From contig NZ_JAQRMY010000002.1 of assembly GCF_028613635.1 (NCBI RefSeq), positions 620,001 through 684,000 on the forward strand: 64,000 nucleotides of DNA. Reading direction: 5' to 3'. Below are positions 18,305-26,511 of this stretch, piece after piece. A program made the translations under genes and the position numbers. Below the pieces are notes generated by a model, which worked only from the letters and a program-made list of their open reading frames with translations, was not told the origin of the DNA and did not search any database. Position 1 is the first letter of the stretch, and each line of letters starts with the position of its first letter. Source of the DNA: Devosia sp. ZB163 (GTDB taxonomy: Bacteria; Pseudomonadota; Alphaproteobacteria; Rhizobiales; Devosiaceae).

Positions 18305-18793
18305 GTGAAAGATGCTGGCGCAGTCCACCAGGCAGTTCTGTTTGACAGCCTGGAGGACCTGCTTGCGGCAATCGATCGGGGCGAGCCAGTGGATGCTGAG
18401 GATCGGCAGGGCCGAACGGCACTGTTCTACTCCGTTCAACGCGGGAACGTTCTGGTCGTCTCGGCACTGATTGCGGCCGGCGTCCAGGTCAACGTGAAGG
18501 ATCGGAACGGCGAGACTCCACTGCACTTTGCTGCCCGTGAGCAGCACCCGGAGATCGTCGACCTACTTCTGGTCGCCGGTGCCGAGATCGACCCAGTCGA
18601 CAGGCACGGGAACACCCCCCTGTTCCGGGCAGTGTTCGACTCCCGAGGTCGAGGAGCGGTCATCAAGCAGCTTCTCGATGCCGGTGCCGACTGGTCGCTC
18701 AGTAACTTGCATGGCGTGTCGCCGCTCGAGCTGGCCAAGTCGATTGCCAATCACGACGTTGTTCAATTCTTCGTCGGCCGCACAGCGCCTTGA
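18305..18793 (+). CDS. Ankyrin-repeat protein
   Basis: 162 residues from GTG 18305, with about four ankyrin repeats: NxxGRTALFYSVQRGN, RNGETPLHFAAREQHPEIVD, RHGNTPLFRAVF and LHGVSPLELAKS. No signal peptide or enzymatic domain is seen, so it is probably a cytoplasmic protein-binding module. Gap of ~34 nt after the MurA-like gene. The function is unknown. Confidence 0.78.
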   Translation: MKDAGAVHQAVLFDSLEDLLAAIDRGEPVDAEDRQGRTALFYSVQRGNVLVVSALIAAGVQVNVKDRNGETPLHFAAREQHPEIVDLLLVAGAEIDPVDRHGNTPLFRAVFDSRGRGAVIKQLLDAGADWSLSNLHGVSPLELAKSIANHDVVQFFVGRTAP

Positions 18794-18836
18794 TGCGTCA
18801 AGGTATGCACCCCGCCACGAGCCAGCTTACCTTCTC

Positions 18837-18924
18837 CGTCATCTGCGGGCTTGACCCGCGGACCCATCTCTCCACTCGCGCAGAGCCATCGCTTGGGTCC
18901 CCGGGTCTTCGCCCGGGGATGACG
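18837..18924. repeat. Palindromic interspersed repeat (REP-like)
   Basis: CGTCATC at 18837-18843 and GATGACG at 18918-18924 form terminal inverted repeats. Inside are two hairpins: GCGGG/CCCGC (18845-18859) and CCCCGGG/CCCGGGG (18899-18918). It lies between convergent genes. The wording resembles dispersed GTCATCCCCG-type repeats, and a partial relative occurs near 20333-20353. Confidence 0.6.
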
Positions 18925-18981
18925 GTGGTGAGGAGGCGTCAATGGTGACGGCAGGCGGACGAGAATGGCAGCGCGCTCGCC

Positions 18982-19185
18982 TCAGTCCGGCTTCGACATC
19001 CACCGCACGAGCCAGGCGGCGGGGTAGAACCAGCTCATGCCCATCAGCGCGAAGAAGCCGATGAGCAGCCACCAGGCGGCGGCGCCGAGGAAGCTCATGT
19101 AGATCCACATTCCCAGCACCGACCAGACCACGAGCGAGAGCAGCACGAGGACGGTGCCGAGGAGTTTGCGGGTCGATTGGGTCAT
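18982..19185 (-). CDS. DUF2842 small membrane protein
   Basis: 67 residues with two TM segments (LGTVLVLLSLVVWSVLGMWI and AAWWLLIGFFALMGMSWFYP), ending RWMSKPD. This layout is the alphaproteobacterial DUF2842 family. It is divergent from ctaA, with ~80 bp between the starts. Function unknown; membrane location is inferred from hydrophobicity. Confidence 0.85.
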   Translation of the reverse strand: MTQSTRKLLGTVLVLLSLVVWSVLGMWIYMSFLGAAAWWLLIGFFALMGMSWFYPAAWLVRWMSKPD

Positions 19186-19264
19186 GGCCGCCTGATCGGA
19201 TGCGGCATCGCGGTCGTTGCCTCGACCGGATGCAAGGAGTAGGTCGGACGCAAAGGAGCCGATC

Positions 19265-20323
19265 TTGACTACCAGTGCAACCGCTCAATCCGCCACACCG
19301 ACAGTTTCCAGCGCCGACCGTCTGCGGCCGGTCCGCATCTGGCTCTATTTCATGGCCTGGCTGGTACTTGCCATGGTTGTGGTTGGCGGCGCGACGCGGC
19401 TGACGGAGTCGGGGCTCTCGATCACCTCCTGGAAGCCGATCTCCGGCGCCATTCCCCCGATCACCGACGCGGACTGGCAGGCCGAGTTCGACGCCTACCG
19501 GCAGATCCCGCAGGGCGTTCAGAATGCGTGGATGGGGATCGAGGAGTTCAAGTCGATCTTCTGGTGGGAATGGGGTCATCGCCTGCTCGGGCGCGTTCTC
19601 GGTTTCGCCTTCGCCATTCCGTTCGTCGTGTTCCTGGTCCAGCGCCGCTTCGACTGGAGCCTTGCCGGACCGCTTGCCGGGCTGTTCCTGCTCGGCGGCT
19701 TCCAGGGCTTCCTTGGCTGGTGGATGGTGTCGTCCGGCCTGTCGGAGCTGACTTCGGTTTCGCAGTACCGGCTGGCCGCCCACCTGTTTGCCGCTTCGCT
19801 CCTGTTGCTCGCCTTGATCTGGGTGGCGCGCCGGCTCGAGCCGGCCAAGACCGTGACGACTTCGCCGGGCTGGCCGGTATGGGGGCTGCTGATCCTCATC
19901 GAACTGCAGATCGTCGCCGGCGCCTTCGTCGCCGGGCTCGACGCCGGCATGGGCTACAACACCTGGCCGCTGATGGACGGGCAGCTGATTCCGCGCGGCC
20001 TCGACGTCATGGACCCGTTCTGGAAGAACCTCTTCGAGAACGCGCTGACGGTGCAGTTCATCCACCGCATGATCGCCTACGTCGTCGTCGCCTACACTGG
20101 CTGGCTGCTGTGGCGGCAGGCGAGGCGAGGGGGCTTCGCTGGCGTGCACGGCTGGCTGCCGCGGATCGCCGGCCTGATCGGGCTGCAGGTGGTGCTGGGC
20201 ATCGCAACGCTCCTCGCCATGGTGCCGATCTCGCTGGCGCTCGGCCATCAGGCCCTGGCATTCCTGCTGGCGGGAACGACGATCGCCTACCTCGCGGACG
20301 CGCAGCCGCGCCGGGCGAGCTAG
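19265..20323 (+). CDS. ctaA: Heme A synthase (COX15/CtaA)
   Basis: About 352 residues with eight predicted TM helices. It oxidises heme O to heme A for cytochrome c oxidase in the inner membrane. Heme-ligand region histidines are visible in EWGHRLLGR, AAHLFAAS, QFIHRMIAY and LGHQALAF. Start: TTG 19265 has an ideal AAAGGAG at 19252-19258; the earlier in-frame TTG at 19217 lacks one. Neighbours do not include other cytochrome oxidase genes. Confidence 0.94.
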   Translation: MTTSATAQSATPTVSSADRLRPVRIWLYFMAWLVLAMVVVGGATRLTESGLSITSWKPISGAIPPITDADWQAEFDAYRQIPQGVQNAWMGIEEFKSIFWWEWGHRLLGRVLGFAFAIPFVVFLVQRRFDWSLAGPLAGLFLLGGFQGFLGWWMVSSGLSELTSVSQYRLAAHLFAASLLLLALIWVARRLEPAKTVTTSPGWPVWGLLILIELQIVAGAFVAGLDAGMGYNTWPLMDGQLIPRGLDVMDPFWKNLFENALTVQFIHRMIAYVVVAYTGWLLWRQARRGGFAGVHGWLPRIAGLIGLQVVLGIATLLAMVPISLALGHQALAFLLAGTTIAYLADAQPRRAS

Positions 20324-20365
20324 CCTTTCGATGTCATCCCCGCGTTGGGATGGGGATTCGGAAAA

Positions 20366-20455
20366 CGGCAAGGTTGAGCAAAATCAATAGCTTAGTATGT
20401 GGTATCATAATACCAACGGTGTAAGCTATTGAAATACAGTGCGAAAATCTTGCCG
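20366..20455. repeat. Nested AT-rich inverted repeat upstream of rplM promoter
   Basis: Three nested arms: CGGCAAG (20366-20372)/CTTGCCG (20449-20455), TCAATAGCTTA (20384-20394)/TAAGCTATTGA (20422-20432), and TGGTAT (20400-20405)/ATACCA (20410-20415). It is markedly AT-rich in a GC-rich window and ends just before the rplM -35 box. Confidence 0.85.
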
Positions 20456-20456
20456 C

Positions 20457-20485
20457 TTGACGCTTGAGCCACTGCCCCGTATATC
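20457..20485 (+). promoter_or_regulatory. Promoter of rplM-rpsI (sigma70-type)
   Basis: TTGACG at 20457-20462 and TATATC at 20480-20485 are separated by exactly 17 bp. It lies about 58 bp before the rplM start codon. Confidence 0.75.
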
Positions 20486-20543
20486 CCGCGCCAAGAGAAC
20501 CGGGCATGGGTCACTTGTCCGCCTTTCCCAAAGGAAAACATCA

Positions 20544-21008
20544 ATGAGCACCTTCTCGGTAAAGCCGAGCGAGATCGACAAGAAGTGGATCTTGATCGAC
20601 GCCAAGGATCTGGTGGTTGGCCGTGTCGCCTCCATCATCGCGATGCGCCTGCGTGGCAAGCATCTGCCGACCTTCACGCCGCACATGGACATGGGCGACA
20701 ACGTCGTCGTCATCAACGCCGACAAGGTGAAGCTGACCGGCAACAAGCTCGATCAGCGCCGCTTCTACTGGCACACCGGCCATCCCGGCGGCATCAAGGA
20801 CCGCACCCAGCGCGAGCTGCTCGAGGGTCGTTTCCCCGAGCGCGTGCTTGAGAACGCCGTCCGCCGCATGCTTCCCGGTGGCCCGCTCGGCCGCAAGCAG
20901 TACGGCAACCTGCGCGTCTACGCCGGCGAGACTCATCCGCATGAGGCTCAGTCGCCGACCAAGCTCGACGTCGCCTCGCTCAACACCAAGAACGTGAGGG
21001 CCAAGTAA
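20544..21008 (+). CDS. rplM: 50S ribosomal protein L13
   Basis: 154 residues beginning [16 protein letters not shown]13 family segments: [36 protein letters not shown] and [24 protein letters not shown] 20544 follows AAAGGAAAAC; the open frame upstream is not coding. It is immediately followed by rpsI with no gap, the universal bacterial pair. Confidence 0.98.
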   Translation: MSTFSVKPSEIDKKWILIDAKDLVVGRVASIIAMRLRGKHLPTFTPHMDMGDNVVVINADKVKLTGNKLDQRRFYWHTGHPGGIKDRTQRELLEGRFPERVLENAVRRMLPGGPLGRKQYGNLRVYAGETHPHEAQSPTKLDVASLNTKNVRAK

Positions 21009-21488
21009 ATGGCCGAGACCATCAATTCCCTCGAAGATTTGGGTACTGTCGCTCCGGTCGTCGCCAACGAGGCTCCGGTCCATGTCCAGAAGCTGGACAA
21101 GGAAGGCCGCGCCTACGCCACCGGCAAGCGTAAGAACGCCATTGCCCGCGTGTGGGTGAAGCCCGGCTCGGGCAAGATCACCGTCAACGGCAAGGACTAC
21201 AACGCGTTCTTCGCCCGCCCGGTGCTCCAGATGATCCTGCAGCAGCCGATCGTGGCCGCGTCGCGCGTCGACCAGTACGATGTCGTCGCGACCGTCTCCG
21301 GCGGTGGTCTCTCCGGCCAGGCCGGTGCCGTCCGTCACGGCATCTCGCAGGCGCTGACCCACTACGAGCCTGAGCTTCGCGCCGTGCTCAAGAAGGGTGG
21401 CTTCCTGACCCGCGACAGCCGCGTCGTCGAACGCAAGAAGTACGGCAAGGCCAAGGCCCGTCGTTCCTTCCAGTTCTCGAAGCGCTAA
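21009..21488 (+). CDS. rpsI: 30S ribosomal protein S9
   Basis: 159 residues; the conserved S9 body starts at [20 protein letters not shown] and ends [14 protein letters not shown], the C-terminal tail that reaches the decoding site. The N-terminal ~35 residues are an extension common in alphaproteobacteria. ATG directly abuts the rplM stop. Confidence 0.98.
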   Translation: MAETINSLEDLGTVAPVVANEAPVHVQKLDKEGRAYATGKRKNAIARVWVKPGSGKITVNGKDYNAFFARPVLQMILQQPIVAASRVDQYDVVATVSGGGLSGQAGAVRHGISQALTHYEPELRAVLKKGGFLTRDSRVVERKKYGKAKARRSFQFSKR

Positions 21489-21513
21489 GCGGTTCGGACT
21501 ACACAGACTTGCA

Positions 21514-21545
21514 GGGCCCGCAGCGATGCGGGCCCTTTGCTTTTG
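21514..21545 (+). terminator. Rho-independent terminator of rplM-rpsI
   Basis: Perfect 9-bp stem GGGCCCGCA (21514-21522)/TGCGGGCCC (21527-21535) closed by GCGA, followed by TTTGCTTTT. It lies 25 nt after the rpsI stop. Confidence 0.9.
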
Positions 21546-21666
21546 GCGGCAATCGGCGTAGTGGCGCCGGCCTCGGTGCCGTGTATCCACGCCCGCGTGG
21601 CAGCGATGCTGCTTGCGGGAGCAATGGCCCCACGTTACCCATTGCCGCCTGAAGAACGAGCAGCCA

Positions 21667-22680
21667 ATGCCGCAACAGCCCAAGACCGTTCTGATCGTGA
21701 CCGATGCCTGGCACCCGCAGATCAACGGCGTGGTGCGTTCGATCGAGCTCGTGGCGCGCGAGATGGAAAAGCGCGGCATCACGGTGAAGCTGCTGACGCC
21801 CAACGAGTTCAAGACCTTCCCGATGCCGGGCTATGGCGAGATCCGTCTCAGCCGCACTTTGATGAAGCCGGTCTATGCCCGGATCGAGGCGGCGGAAGCC
21901 GATGCGATCCATATCGCGACCGAGGGGCCGCTGGGCATCATCGCGCGACGCTGGTGCCGCAAGAACGGCTTCCCGTTCTCGACGGCCTATCACACCCAGT
22001 TCCCCGAATACCTGAAGGCCCGGCTGCCGGTGCCGCTGCGCTGGAGCTACCGGTTCCTGCGCTGGTTCCACGGGGCCGCGACCTACTGCCTCGTCGGCAC
22101 GCCGCACCTCAAGATGCTGCTCGAGAATCGCGGCTTCACCAACGCGGTGATCTGGCAGAAGGGCGTCGATACTGAGCTGTTCAACCCGTCACGTCGAAGC
22201 AGCCTGCCGTATCCGGGGCCGGTTTTTCTCTATGTCGGCCGCGTGGCCGTGGAAAAAAACATCGAGGCCTTCCTCGAGCTCGACCTGCCCGGAACCAAGC
22301 TCGTGGTGGGCGGCGGCCCGAGCCTCGACAAGCTTACGGTCGACTATCCGGGCGTCACGTTCCTTGGCTCCAGGCAGGGCGAAGAACTTGCCACGCTCTT
22401 CGCGTCGGCCGACGTGTTCGTGTTTCCATCGAGGACCGACACATTCGGGCTGGTGCTGCTCGAAGCGCTGGCGAGCGGCACGCCGGTGGCAGCCTATCCC
22501 GTGACCGGGCCGATCGACGTCATCGGCGATGCGCCTGTCGGCGTGCTCGACCACGATCTCAAGGCCGCGGCGCTTCGGGCGCTGGACGTCTCGCGCGAGG
22601 AGTGCCGCGCCTATGCCGAGCAGTTCTCCTGGGCGGCGAGCGCGGACCAGTTCATCTCGTACCTGCCGACCAAGGATTAG
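21667..22680 (+). CDS. Glycosyltransferase family 4 (glycolipid-type)
   Basis: About 337 residues. GT-B fold: VLIVTDAWHPQINGVVRSIE at the N-terminus and FVFPSRTDTFGLVLLEALASG with the E-x7-E motif in the C-terminal domain. The N-terminal signature is shared with single-gene glycosyltransferases that make membrane glycolipids or mannosides, but no neighbour fixes the product. ATG 21667 is chosen because the conserved start follows it at once. It stands alone after the rpsI terminator. Confidence 0.85.
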   Translation: MPQQPKTVLIVTDAWHPQINGVVRSIELVAREMEKRGITVKLLTPNEFKTFPMPGYGEIRLSRTLMKPVYARIEAAEADAIHIATEGPLGIIARRWCRKNGFPFSTAYHTQFPEYLKARLPVPLRWSYRFLRWFHGAATYCLVGTPHLKMLLENRGFTNAVIWQKGVDTELFNPSRRSSLPYPGPVFLYVGRVAVEKNIEAFLELDLPGTKLVVGGGPSLDKLTVDYPGVTFLGSRQGEELATLFASADVFVFPSRTDTFGLVLLEALASGTPVAAYPVTGPIDVIGDAPVGVLDHDLKAAALRALDVSREECRAYAEQFSWAASADQFISYLPTKD

Positions 22681-22686
22681 CGTTGC

Positions 22687-22713
22687 ATCTAATTAGATAG
22701 TCGTCTAATTAGA
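22687..22713. promoter_or_regulatory. Tandem palindromic operator upstream of sdpR-like gene
   Basis: The 10-bp palindrome TCTAATTAGA occurs at 22688-22697 and again at 22704-22713, 16 bp apart; the first extends to the 12-bp ATCTAATTAGAT. It is 29 bp before the start codon and likely binds the ArsR-type regulator encoded next. Confidence 0.75.
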
Positions 22714-22741
22714 ATCCTGTCGCAATATGCGTACGGGACCG

Positions 22742-23011
22742 ATGAGCATCAATTCCGTCTTCGAAGCGCTGTCGCATCCGGTGCGCCGGGAAATCCTGCA
22801 GCTGCTGCGGGAGGGGCCGCTGTCGGCCGGCGCGCTCGCCGAGCACTTCACGCTGAGCAAGCCCACGCTCTCCGTCCACTTCAACAAGCTCAAGGAAGCC
22901 GATCTGGTGGCCGTGGAGCGGCAGGGGACGAGCCTCATCTATCACCTGAACATGTCCATCCTGGAGGAAGCCCTGTCAGGGCTTCTCAGCCTGAGGAAGC
23001 CCACGCCATGA
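22742..23011 (+). CDS. SdpR-like autorepressor (ArsR family)
   Basis: About 89 residues from ATG 22742. A winged-helix ArsR domain is clear: FEALSHPVRREILQLLREG and LSKPTLSVHFNKLKEADLV, then YHLNMSILEE. This is the SdpR branch, which lacks metal-binding cysteines, represses its own operon and is relieved by an SdpI-type membrane protein. The stop overlaps the start of the SdpI-like gene by 4 nt, matching the known two-gene module. Confidence 0.9.
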   Translation: MSINSVFEALSHPVRREILQLLREGPLSAGALAEHFTLSKPTLSVHFNKLKEADLVAVERQGTSLIYHLNMSILEEALSGLLSLRKPTP

Positions 23012-23664
23012 CCCCGCTCTTCACCTCGATCCGCATCGCGCTGCTCGTCGCGCTCGTTTCGGCCTTCGTCACCGGCCTGCTGGTCGTGCCGGCCGGCACG
23101 ATGCTGCCGGTGCATTGGGGCCCAAGCGGCGAGGCCGACGGCTTCCTGCCGCGCGAATGGGCGCTGCTCGTGCCCCTGCTGATGGTCGCCGTGGTCTGGG
23201 CGATCTTCCTCGTCGTCGGCCGCTTCGGCCGGCCTGCCGACATCGCCGCCGGCCGGTACAGTTTCGGCGTGGTCGTGACCGCAATCACCGGGCTTGCGCT
23301 GGTGATGGAGGTGGCGACGGTGCTGATCGGCATCGGCGTGCCGGTGAACATGGTGCAGGTGCTCGGCTTCGCCCTCGGCGCCCTGCTGGTGGTGCTCGGC
23401 AACGTCATGCCGAAGTCGCAGCCCAACAGCCTCGCGGGCCTGCGCATGCCGTCGACGCTGAACGATCCCGCCAACTGGCAGGCCACCCATCGCCTTACCG
23501 GCTTCCTGTGCATCATTGCCGGTCTCGTTCTTATCGTCGCCGCCGCGCTGGTGCCGACGCCGGCGCTGATCTGGTGGCTGCTGGGCTGCGTCTTCGCGCC
23601 GATCCTGATCGGGGTGGTGTATTCCATCCGCTACGCCCGCCGGCAGAAGCCGAACGGCCTGTAG
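23008..23664 (+). CDS. SdpI/YhfL family membrane protein
   Basis: 218 residues with six TM segments. DUF1648 motif PVHWGPSGEADGFLP at ~32-47 and the SdpI motif PNSLAGLRMPSTL followed by WQATHRLTGF in the second half. In Bacillus, SdpI gives immunity to the SdpC killing factor and sequesters SdpR. No sdpC-like toxin gene is nearby here, so a sensor or envelope-stress role is more cautious. ATGA overlap with the regulator. Confidence 0.88.
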   Translation: MTPLFTSIRIALLVALVSAFVTGLLVVPAGTMLPVHWGPSGEADGFLPREWALLVPLLMVAVVWAIFLVVGRFGRPADIAAGRYSFGVVVTAITGLALVMEVATVLIGIGVPVNMVQVLGFALGALLVVLGNVMPKSQPNSLAGLRMPSTLNDPANWQATHRLTGFLCIIAGLVLIVAAALVPTPALIWWLLGCVFAPILIGVVYSIRYARRQKPNGL

Positions 23665-24013
23665 CGATCGCGGTGCGGCACGAGCCCATCAGCGGGCTTG
23701 ACCACTCGCCGTTCCCGCCACTAAAGCTCCTCAATCCTCGCTCACGGTTTCGGACATGACTCAGGGAGTAGCAGCGCAGATCGCAGTGGCCGGCAGGGAT
23801 GCCGGTGCCGCCGCGCGTGCTAGCGCCCCCGCTCTTTAGCTCTCCCCGAGCGCCGCAATGCGGCTGGGGAGAGCGGAACCAGAAGAGCCTGGCGGCAACA
23901 GGTCAAGACCTTGCGCCGCTTAACCGAGTCCACACCATAATTCCGCGATAATCGGCGCCACATGAAGGCGATGCATGCACCCTAGGGTGCGTCGCGGGTC
24001 CACCGAGGTTCCA
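23665..24013. other. Intergenic stretch without gene; one strong hairpin
   Basis: 349 bp with no supportable reading frame. The only structure is a hairpin at 23839-23874: GCTCTCCCC pairs with GGGGAGAGC, with an inner GCCGC/GCGGC; no T-run follows. The last ~100 bases should hold the aminotransferase promoter, and GAGG at 24004-24007 is its ribosome-binding site. Confidence 0.5.
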
Positions 24014-25228
24014 ATGAACGATTTCCACCGCATCCGTCGCCTGCCGCCTTACGTTTTCGCTCATATCGATCCGATCAAGGCCAAGCTTCGCGCCAGCGGC
24101 GTCGACATCATCGACCTGGGCATGGGCAATCCGGACATGCCCACGCCGCAGCATATCGTCGACAAGCTCAAGGAGACGGTGAAGGACCCGCGCACCCACC
24201 GCTACTCCTCGTCCAAGGGCATCCCGGGGCTGAGGAAGGCGCAAGCGAGCTACTACGGCCGCCGTTTCGGCGTGAAGGTGAACCCCGACACGCAGGTGGT
24301 GGCGACGCTCGGCTCCAAGGAAGGCTTCGCCAACATGGCCGCGGCGATCACCGCGCCGGGCGACGTGGTGCTGGTGCCCAACCCGACCTATCCGATCCAC
24401 TCGTTCGGCTTCATCATGAGCGGCGGCGTGGTCCGCTCAATGCCGGCCGAGCCGGATGAGAACTTCATGCGCTCGCTCGATCGCGCAGTGCGGCACTCGA
24501 TCCCCAAGCCCATCGCGCTGATCCTGAACTACCCGGCCAACCCGACCGCCTACACGGCGACGCTCGACTTCTACAAAGAGGTCGTCAAGTTCTGCAAAGA
24601 GCACGACATCTTCATCCTCTCCGATCTGGCCTATGCCGAGATCTATTTCGACGAGGACGTGCCGCCGTCGGTGCTGGAAGTGCCGGGCGCCATCGACATC
24701 ACCGTCGAGTTCACCTCGATGTCCAAGACCTACTCGATGCCCGGCTGGCGCGTCGGTTTCGCCGTCGGCAACGAGAAGCTGATCTCGGCGCTGGCGCGCG
24801 TGAAGTCCTATCTCGACTACGGTGCGTTCACGCCCATCCAGGTGGCTGCCGCGACCGCGCTCAACGGCGACGACAAGGTCATCGAGGAAGTCCGCAACAT
24901 CTACCGGTCGCGCCGCGACGTGATGGTGGAGAGCTTCGCCCGCGCGGGCTGGAACATTCCGGCCCCCAAAGCGACCATGTTCGCCTGGACGCCGATCCCC
25001 GATCAGTTCGCCCACATGGGCTCGCTCGAGTTCGCCAAGCTCCTGATCCAGGAGACCGGCGTCGGCGTCGCACCCGGCGTCGGCTTCGGCGAGTACGGCG
25101 ACCAGTATGTCCGCCTCGCGCTGGTCGAGAACGAGCAGCGCATCCGCCAGGCGGCGCGCAACATCAAGAAGTTCCTCGCCGGCCAGCCCAGCCACGGCAA
25201 CGTGGTGCCGATCACGGCAACAAAGTAA
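24014..25228 (+). CDS. Class I/II aminotransferase, AlaC / LL-DAP aminotransferase-like
   Basis: 404 residues of a PLP-dependent fold type I enzyme. The PLP lysine lies in SMSKTYSMPGWR; other motifs are LGMGNPDMPTP, NYPANPTAY and LSDLAYAEIYF. Such genes next to homoserine dehydrogenase in alphaproteobacteria are annotated as LL-diaminopimelate or glutamate-pyruvate (AlaC) aminotransferases; sequence alone does not settle the substrate. ATG 24014 follows GAGG. An iron-binding-protein duplication separates it from its expected partner hom. Confidence 0.88.
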   Translation: MNDFHRIRRLPPYVFAHIDPIKAKLRASGVDIIDLGMGNPDMPTPQHIVDKLKETVKDPRTHRYSSSKGIPGLRKAQASYYGRRFGVKVNPDTQVVATLGSKEGFANMAAAITAPGDVVLVPNPTYPIHSFGFIMSGGVVRSMPAEPDENFMRSLDRAVRHSIPKPIALILNYPANPTAYTATLDFYKEVVKFCKEHDIFILSDLAYAEIYFDEDVPPSVLEVPGAIDITVEFTSMSKTYSMPGWRVGFAVGNEKLISALARVKSYLDYGAFTPIQVAAATALNGDDKVIEEVRNIYRSRRDVMVESFARAGWNIPAPKATMFAWTPIPDQFAHMGSLEFAKLLIQETGVGVAPGVGFGEYGDQYVRLALVENEQRIRQAARNIKKFLAGQPSHGNVVPITATK

Positions 25229-25251
25229 GGCAGGCGAGACTTCCAAGACGC

Positions 25252-25285
25252 ACGGCCCGGTCACCGACCGGGCCGTTTGCATTTT
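25252..25285 (+). terminator. Rho-independent terminator of the aminotransferase gene
   Basis: Perfect 11-bp stem ACGGCCCGGTC (25252-25262)/GACCGGGCCGT (25266-25276) with loop ACC, followed by TTGCATTTTGC. A similar GGCCCGG/CCGGGCC stem follows the first binding-protein gene at 26404-26424. Confidence 0.85.
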
Positions 25286-25369
25286 GCGTTTCGTTCTTGG
25301 GGCCGCCCATAGCTCGATGACAGTCGGTAGGGGCACCGGCCGCCAGCGATCCCACTTGCTCAACTAACA

Positions 25370-25384
25370 TGACTGTGATTATCA
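25370..25384 (+). promoter_or_regulatory. Candidate RirA/IRO box (TGA-N9-TCA), first copy
   Basis: TGACTGTGATTATCA fits the rhizobial IRO motif bound by the iron repressor RirA. It overlaps a plausible -10 TATCAG, 18 bp from TTGCTC. It is 29 bp upstream of the start codon of the iron-binding-protein gene. Confidence 0.65.
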
Positions 25385-25413
25385 GCTTTCGATCTCAATC
25401 GAGGGCAAGAGCC

Positions 25414-26382
25414 ATGTTCCGCCGACTCGTCGTTGCCGCTGCGATGCTGATCGCGGTGATCATCCCGGCTGCCGCGCAGGAATTCCCCGTCACCATCAAA
25501 CATGCCTATGGCGAGACGACTATTCCCGCCAAGCCGCAGCGCATCGTCACCTGGGGCTGGTCGACACAGGACGCGGTCATCGCGCTGGGCGAGGTGCCGG
25601 TGGGCGTTCCCTTCTTCGGCTATGGCGGCGACGGGAACGGCGCCCTGCGCTGGACCAAGGACGCTGTTGCCGCCCTTGGCGCCGAGTTTCCGTCCATCCT
25701 GCCCGACACCGGCCGTGAGCCGCCGGTCGAAGCGATCGCCGCGCTTAAGCCCGACCTGATCCTTGCGGTCTATTCCGGCATCTCGGAAGAGCAGTACAAA
25801 GTCCTGAGCAACATCGCGCCGGTCGTCGCCTTCCCTGAGACACCCTGGGACACGTCATGGCAGGACACCATCACCATGTCAGGCGAGGCGATGGGCAAGA
25901 AGGCGGATGCCGAGGCGCTGGTGGGCGAGCTCGAGCAGTTCATCAAGGATGAGACCGCGAAGTATCCCGAGCTGGCCGGCGCTACCTTTGCAACCATCGC
26001 GGAGTGGAACGGCGAGATCAATGTCTACGGCAACCTCGATTCCCGCGTGCGCTTCCTCGTCGATGCCGGCCTCGCCTCCGCGCCGAGCGTCGCCGAACTC
26101 GCCAAGGGGCAGGACCTGTTCTTCACGCTGAGCTTCGAGAACCTCGATCAGTTGACCGGCGACGTGCTCGTCTCCTACTTCGAGACGCCCGAAACCGCCG
26201 CCGCCTTCTTCGGCAACTCGGTGATTGCGCTGGCGCCGCAGGTGACCAAAGGCGCGGTTGCACGCATCGTCGGCGCTGAGCTCATCAACTCGGTCTCGCC
26301 GCCGAGCGCCCTGTCGCTGAAGTGGGGCTACCCGCAATACATCAAGCTGATCGCCGACGCCGTCAGGGCGGGCAGGGACTAG
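25414..26382 (+). CDS. Iron-siderophore ABC transporter substrate-binding protein (orphan copy 1)
   Basis: About 322 residues. A Sec signal peptide (MFRRLVVAAAMLIAVIIPAAAQ, cleavage after AAA-Q) is followed by a FecB/FepB-type Peripla_BP_2 fold: IPAKPQRIVTWGW, IAALKPDLILAVYSG and a C-terminal PSALSLKWGYPQYIKLIADA. It should capture ferric siderophore in the periplasm. No permease or ATPase gene adjoins it. ATG 25414 is chosen; the in-frame ATG at 25369 lies in the operator. Confidence 0.88.
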   Translation: MFRRLVVAAAMLIAVIIPAAAQEFPVTIKHAYGETTIPAKPQRIVTWGWSTQDAVIALGEVPVGVPFFGYGGDGNGALRWTKDAVAALGAEFPSILPDTGREPPVEAIAALKPDLILAVYSGISEEQYKVLSNIAPVVAFPETPWDTSWQDTITMSGEAMGKKADAEALVGELEQFIKDETAKYPELAGATFATIAEWNGEINVYGNLDSRVRFLVDAGLASAPSVAELAKGQDLFFTLSFENLDQLTGDVLVSYFETPETAAAFFGNSVIALAPQVTKGAVARIVGAELINSVSPPSALSLKWGYPQYIKLIADAVRAGRD

Positions 26383-26403
26383 CAGAGTACTCCGGTCGGC
26401 AGC

Positions 26404-26424
26404 GGCCCGGTCGCTGGCCGGGCC
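26404..26424 (+). terminator. Stem-loop after first binding-protein gene
   Basis: GGCCCGG (26404-26410) pairs with CCGGGCC (26418-26424). It resembles the stem at 25252-25276, so it seems to be part of the duplicated unit. There is no T-run, so termination is uncertain. Confidence 0.5.
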
Positions 26425-26467
26425 CGCCGGCGGCTCGCAGTTAGCAATCCCACTTGCTCAACTAACA

Positions 26468-26482
26468 TGACCGTGATTATCA
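26468..26482 (+). promoter_or_regulatory. Candidate RirA/IRO box, second copy
   Basis: TGACCGTGATTATCA, one base different from the box at 25370-25384 and set in an almost identical ~60-bp upstream region, at the same 29-bp distance from the start codon. Confidence 0.65.
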
Positions 26483-26511
26483 AGTTTGTGTCTCAACCGA
26501 GGGCCAGAGCC

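Noticed and set aside
20366-20455. L13 leader or riboswitch
   Set aside because: A good promoter lies downstream of the repeat at 20457-20485, so it is not in the leader RNA.
22742-23664. Bacteriocin (sdpABC) operon
   Set aside because: Only regulator and SdpI-like genes are present; flanking genes are a glycosyltransferase and an aminotransferase.
25369-25413. ATG 25369 (and 26467 in the second copy) as start of the iron-binding protein
   Set aside because: The ATG overlaps the TGA-N9-TCA operator and would put a charged leader before a normal signal peptide starting at 25414 (26512).
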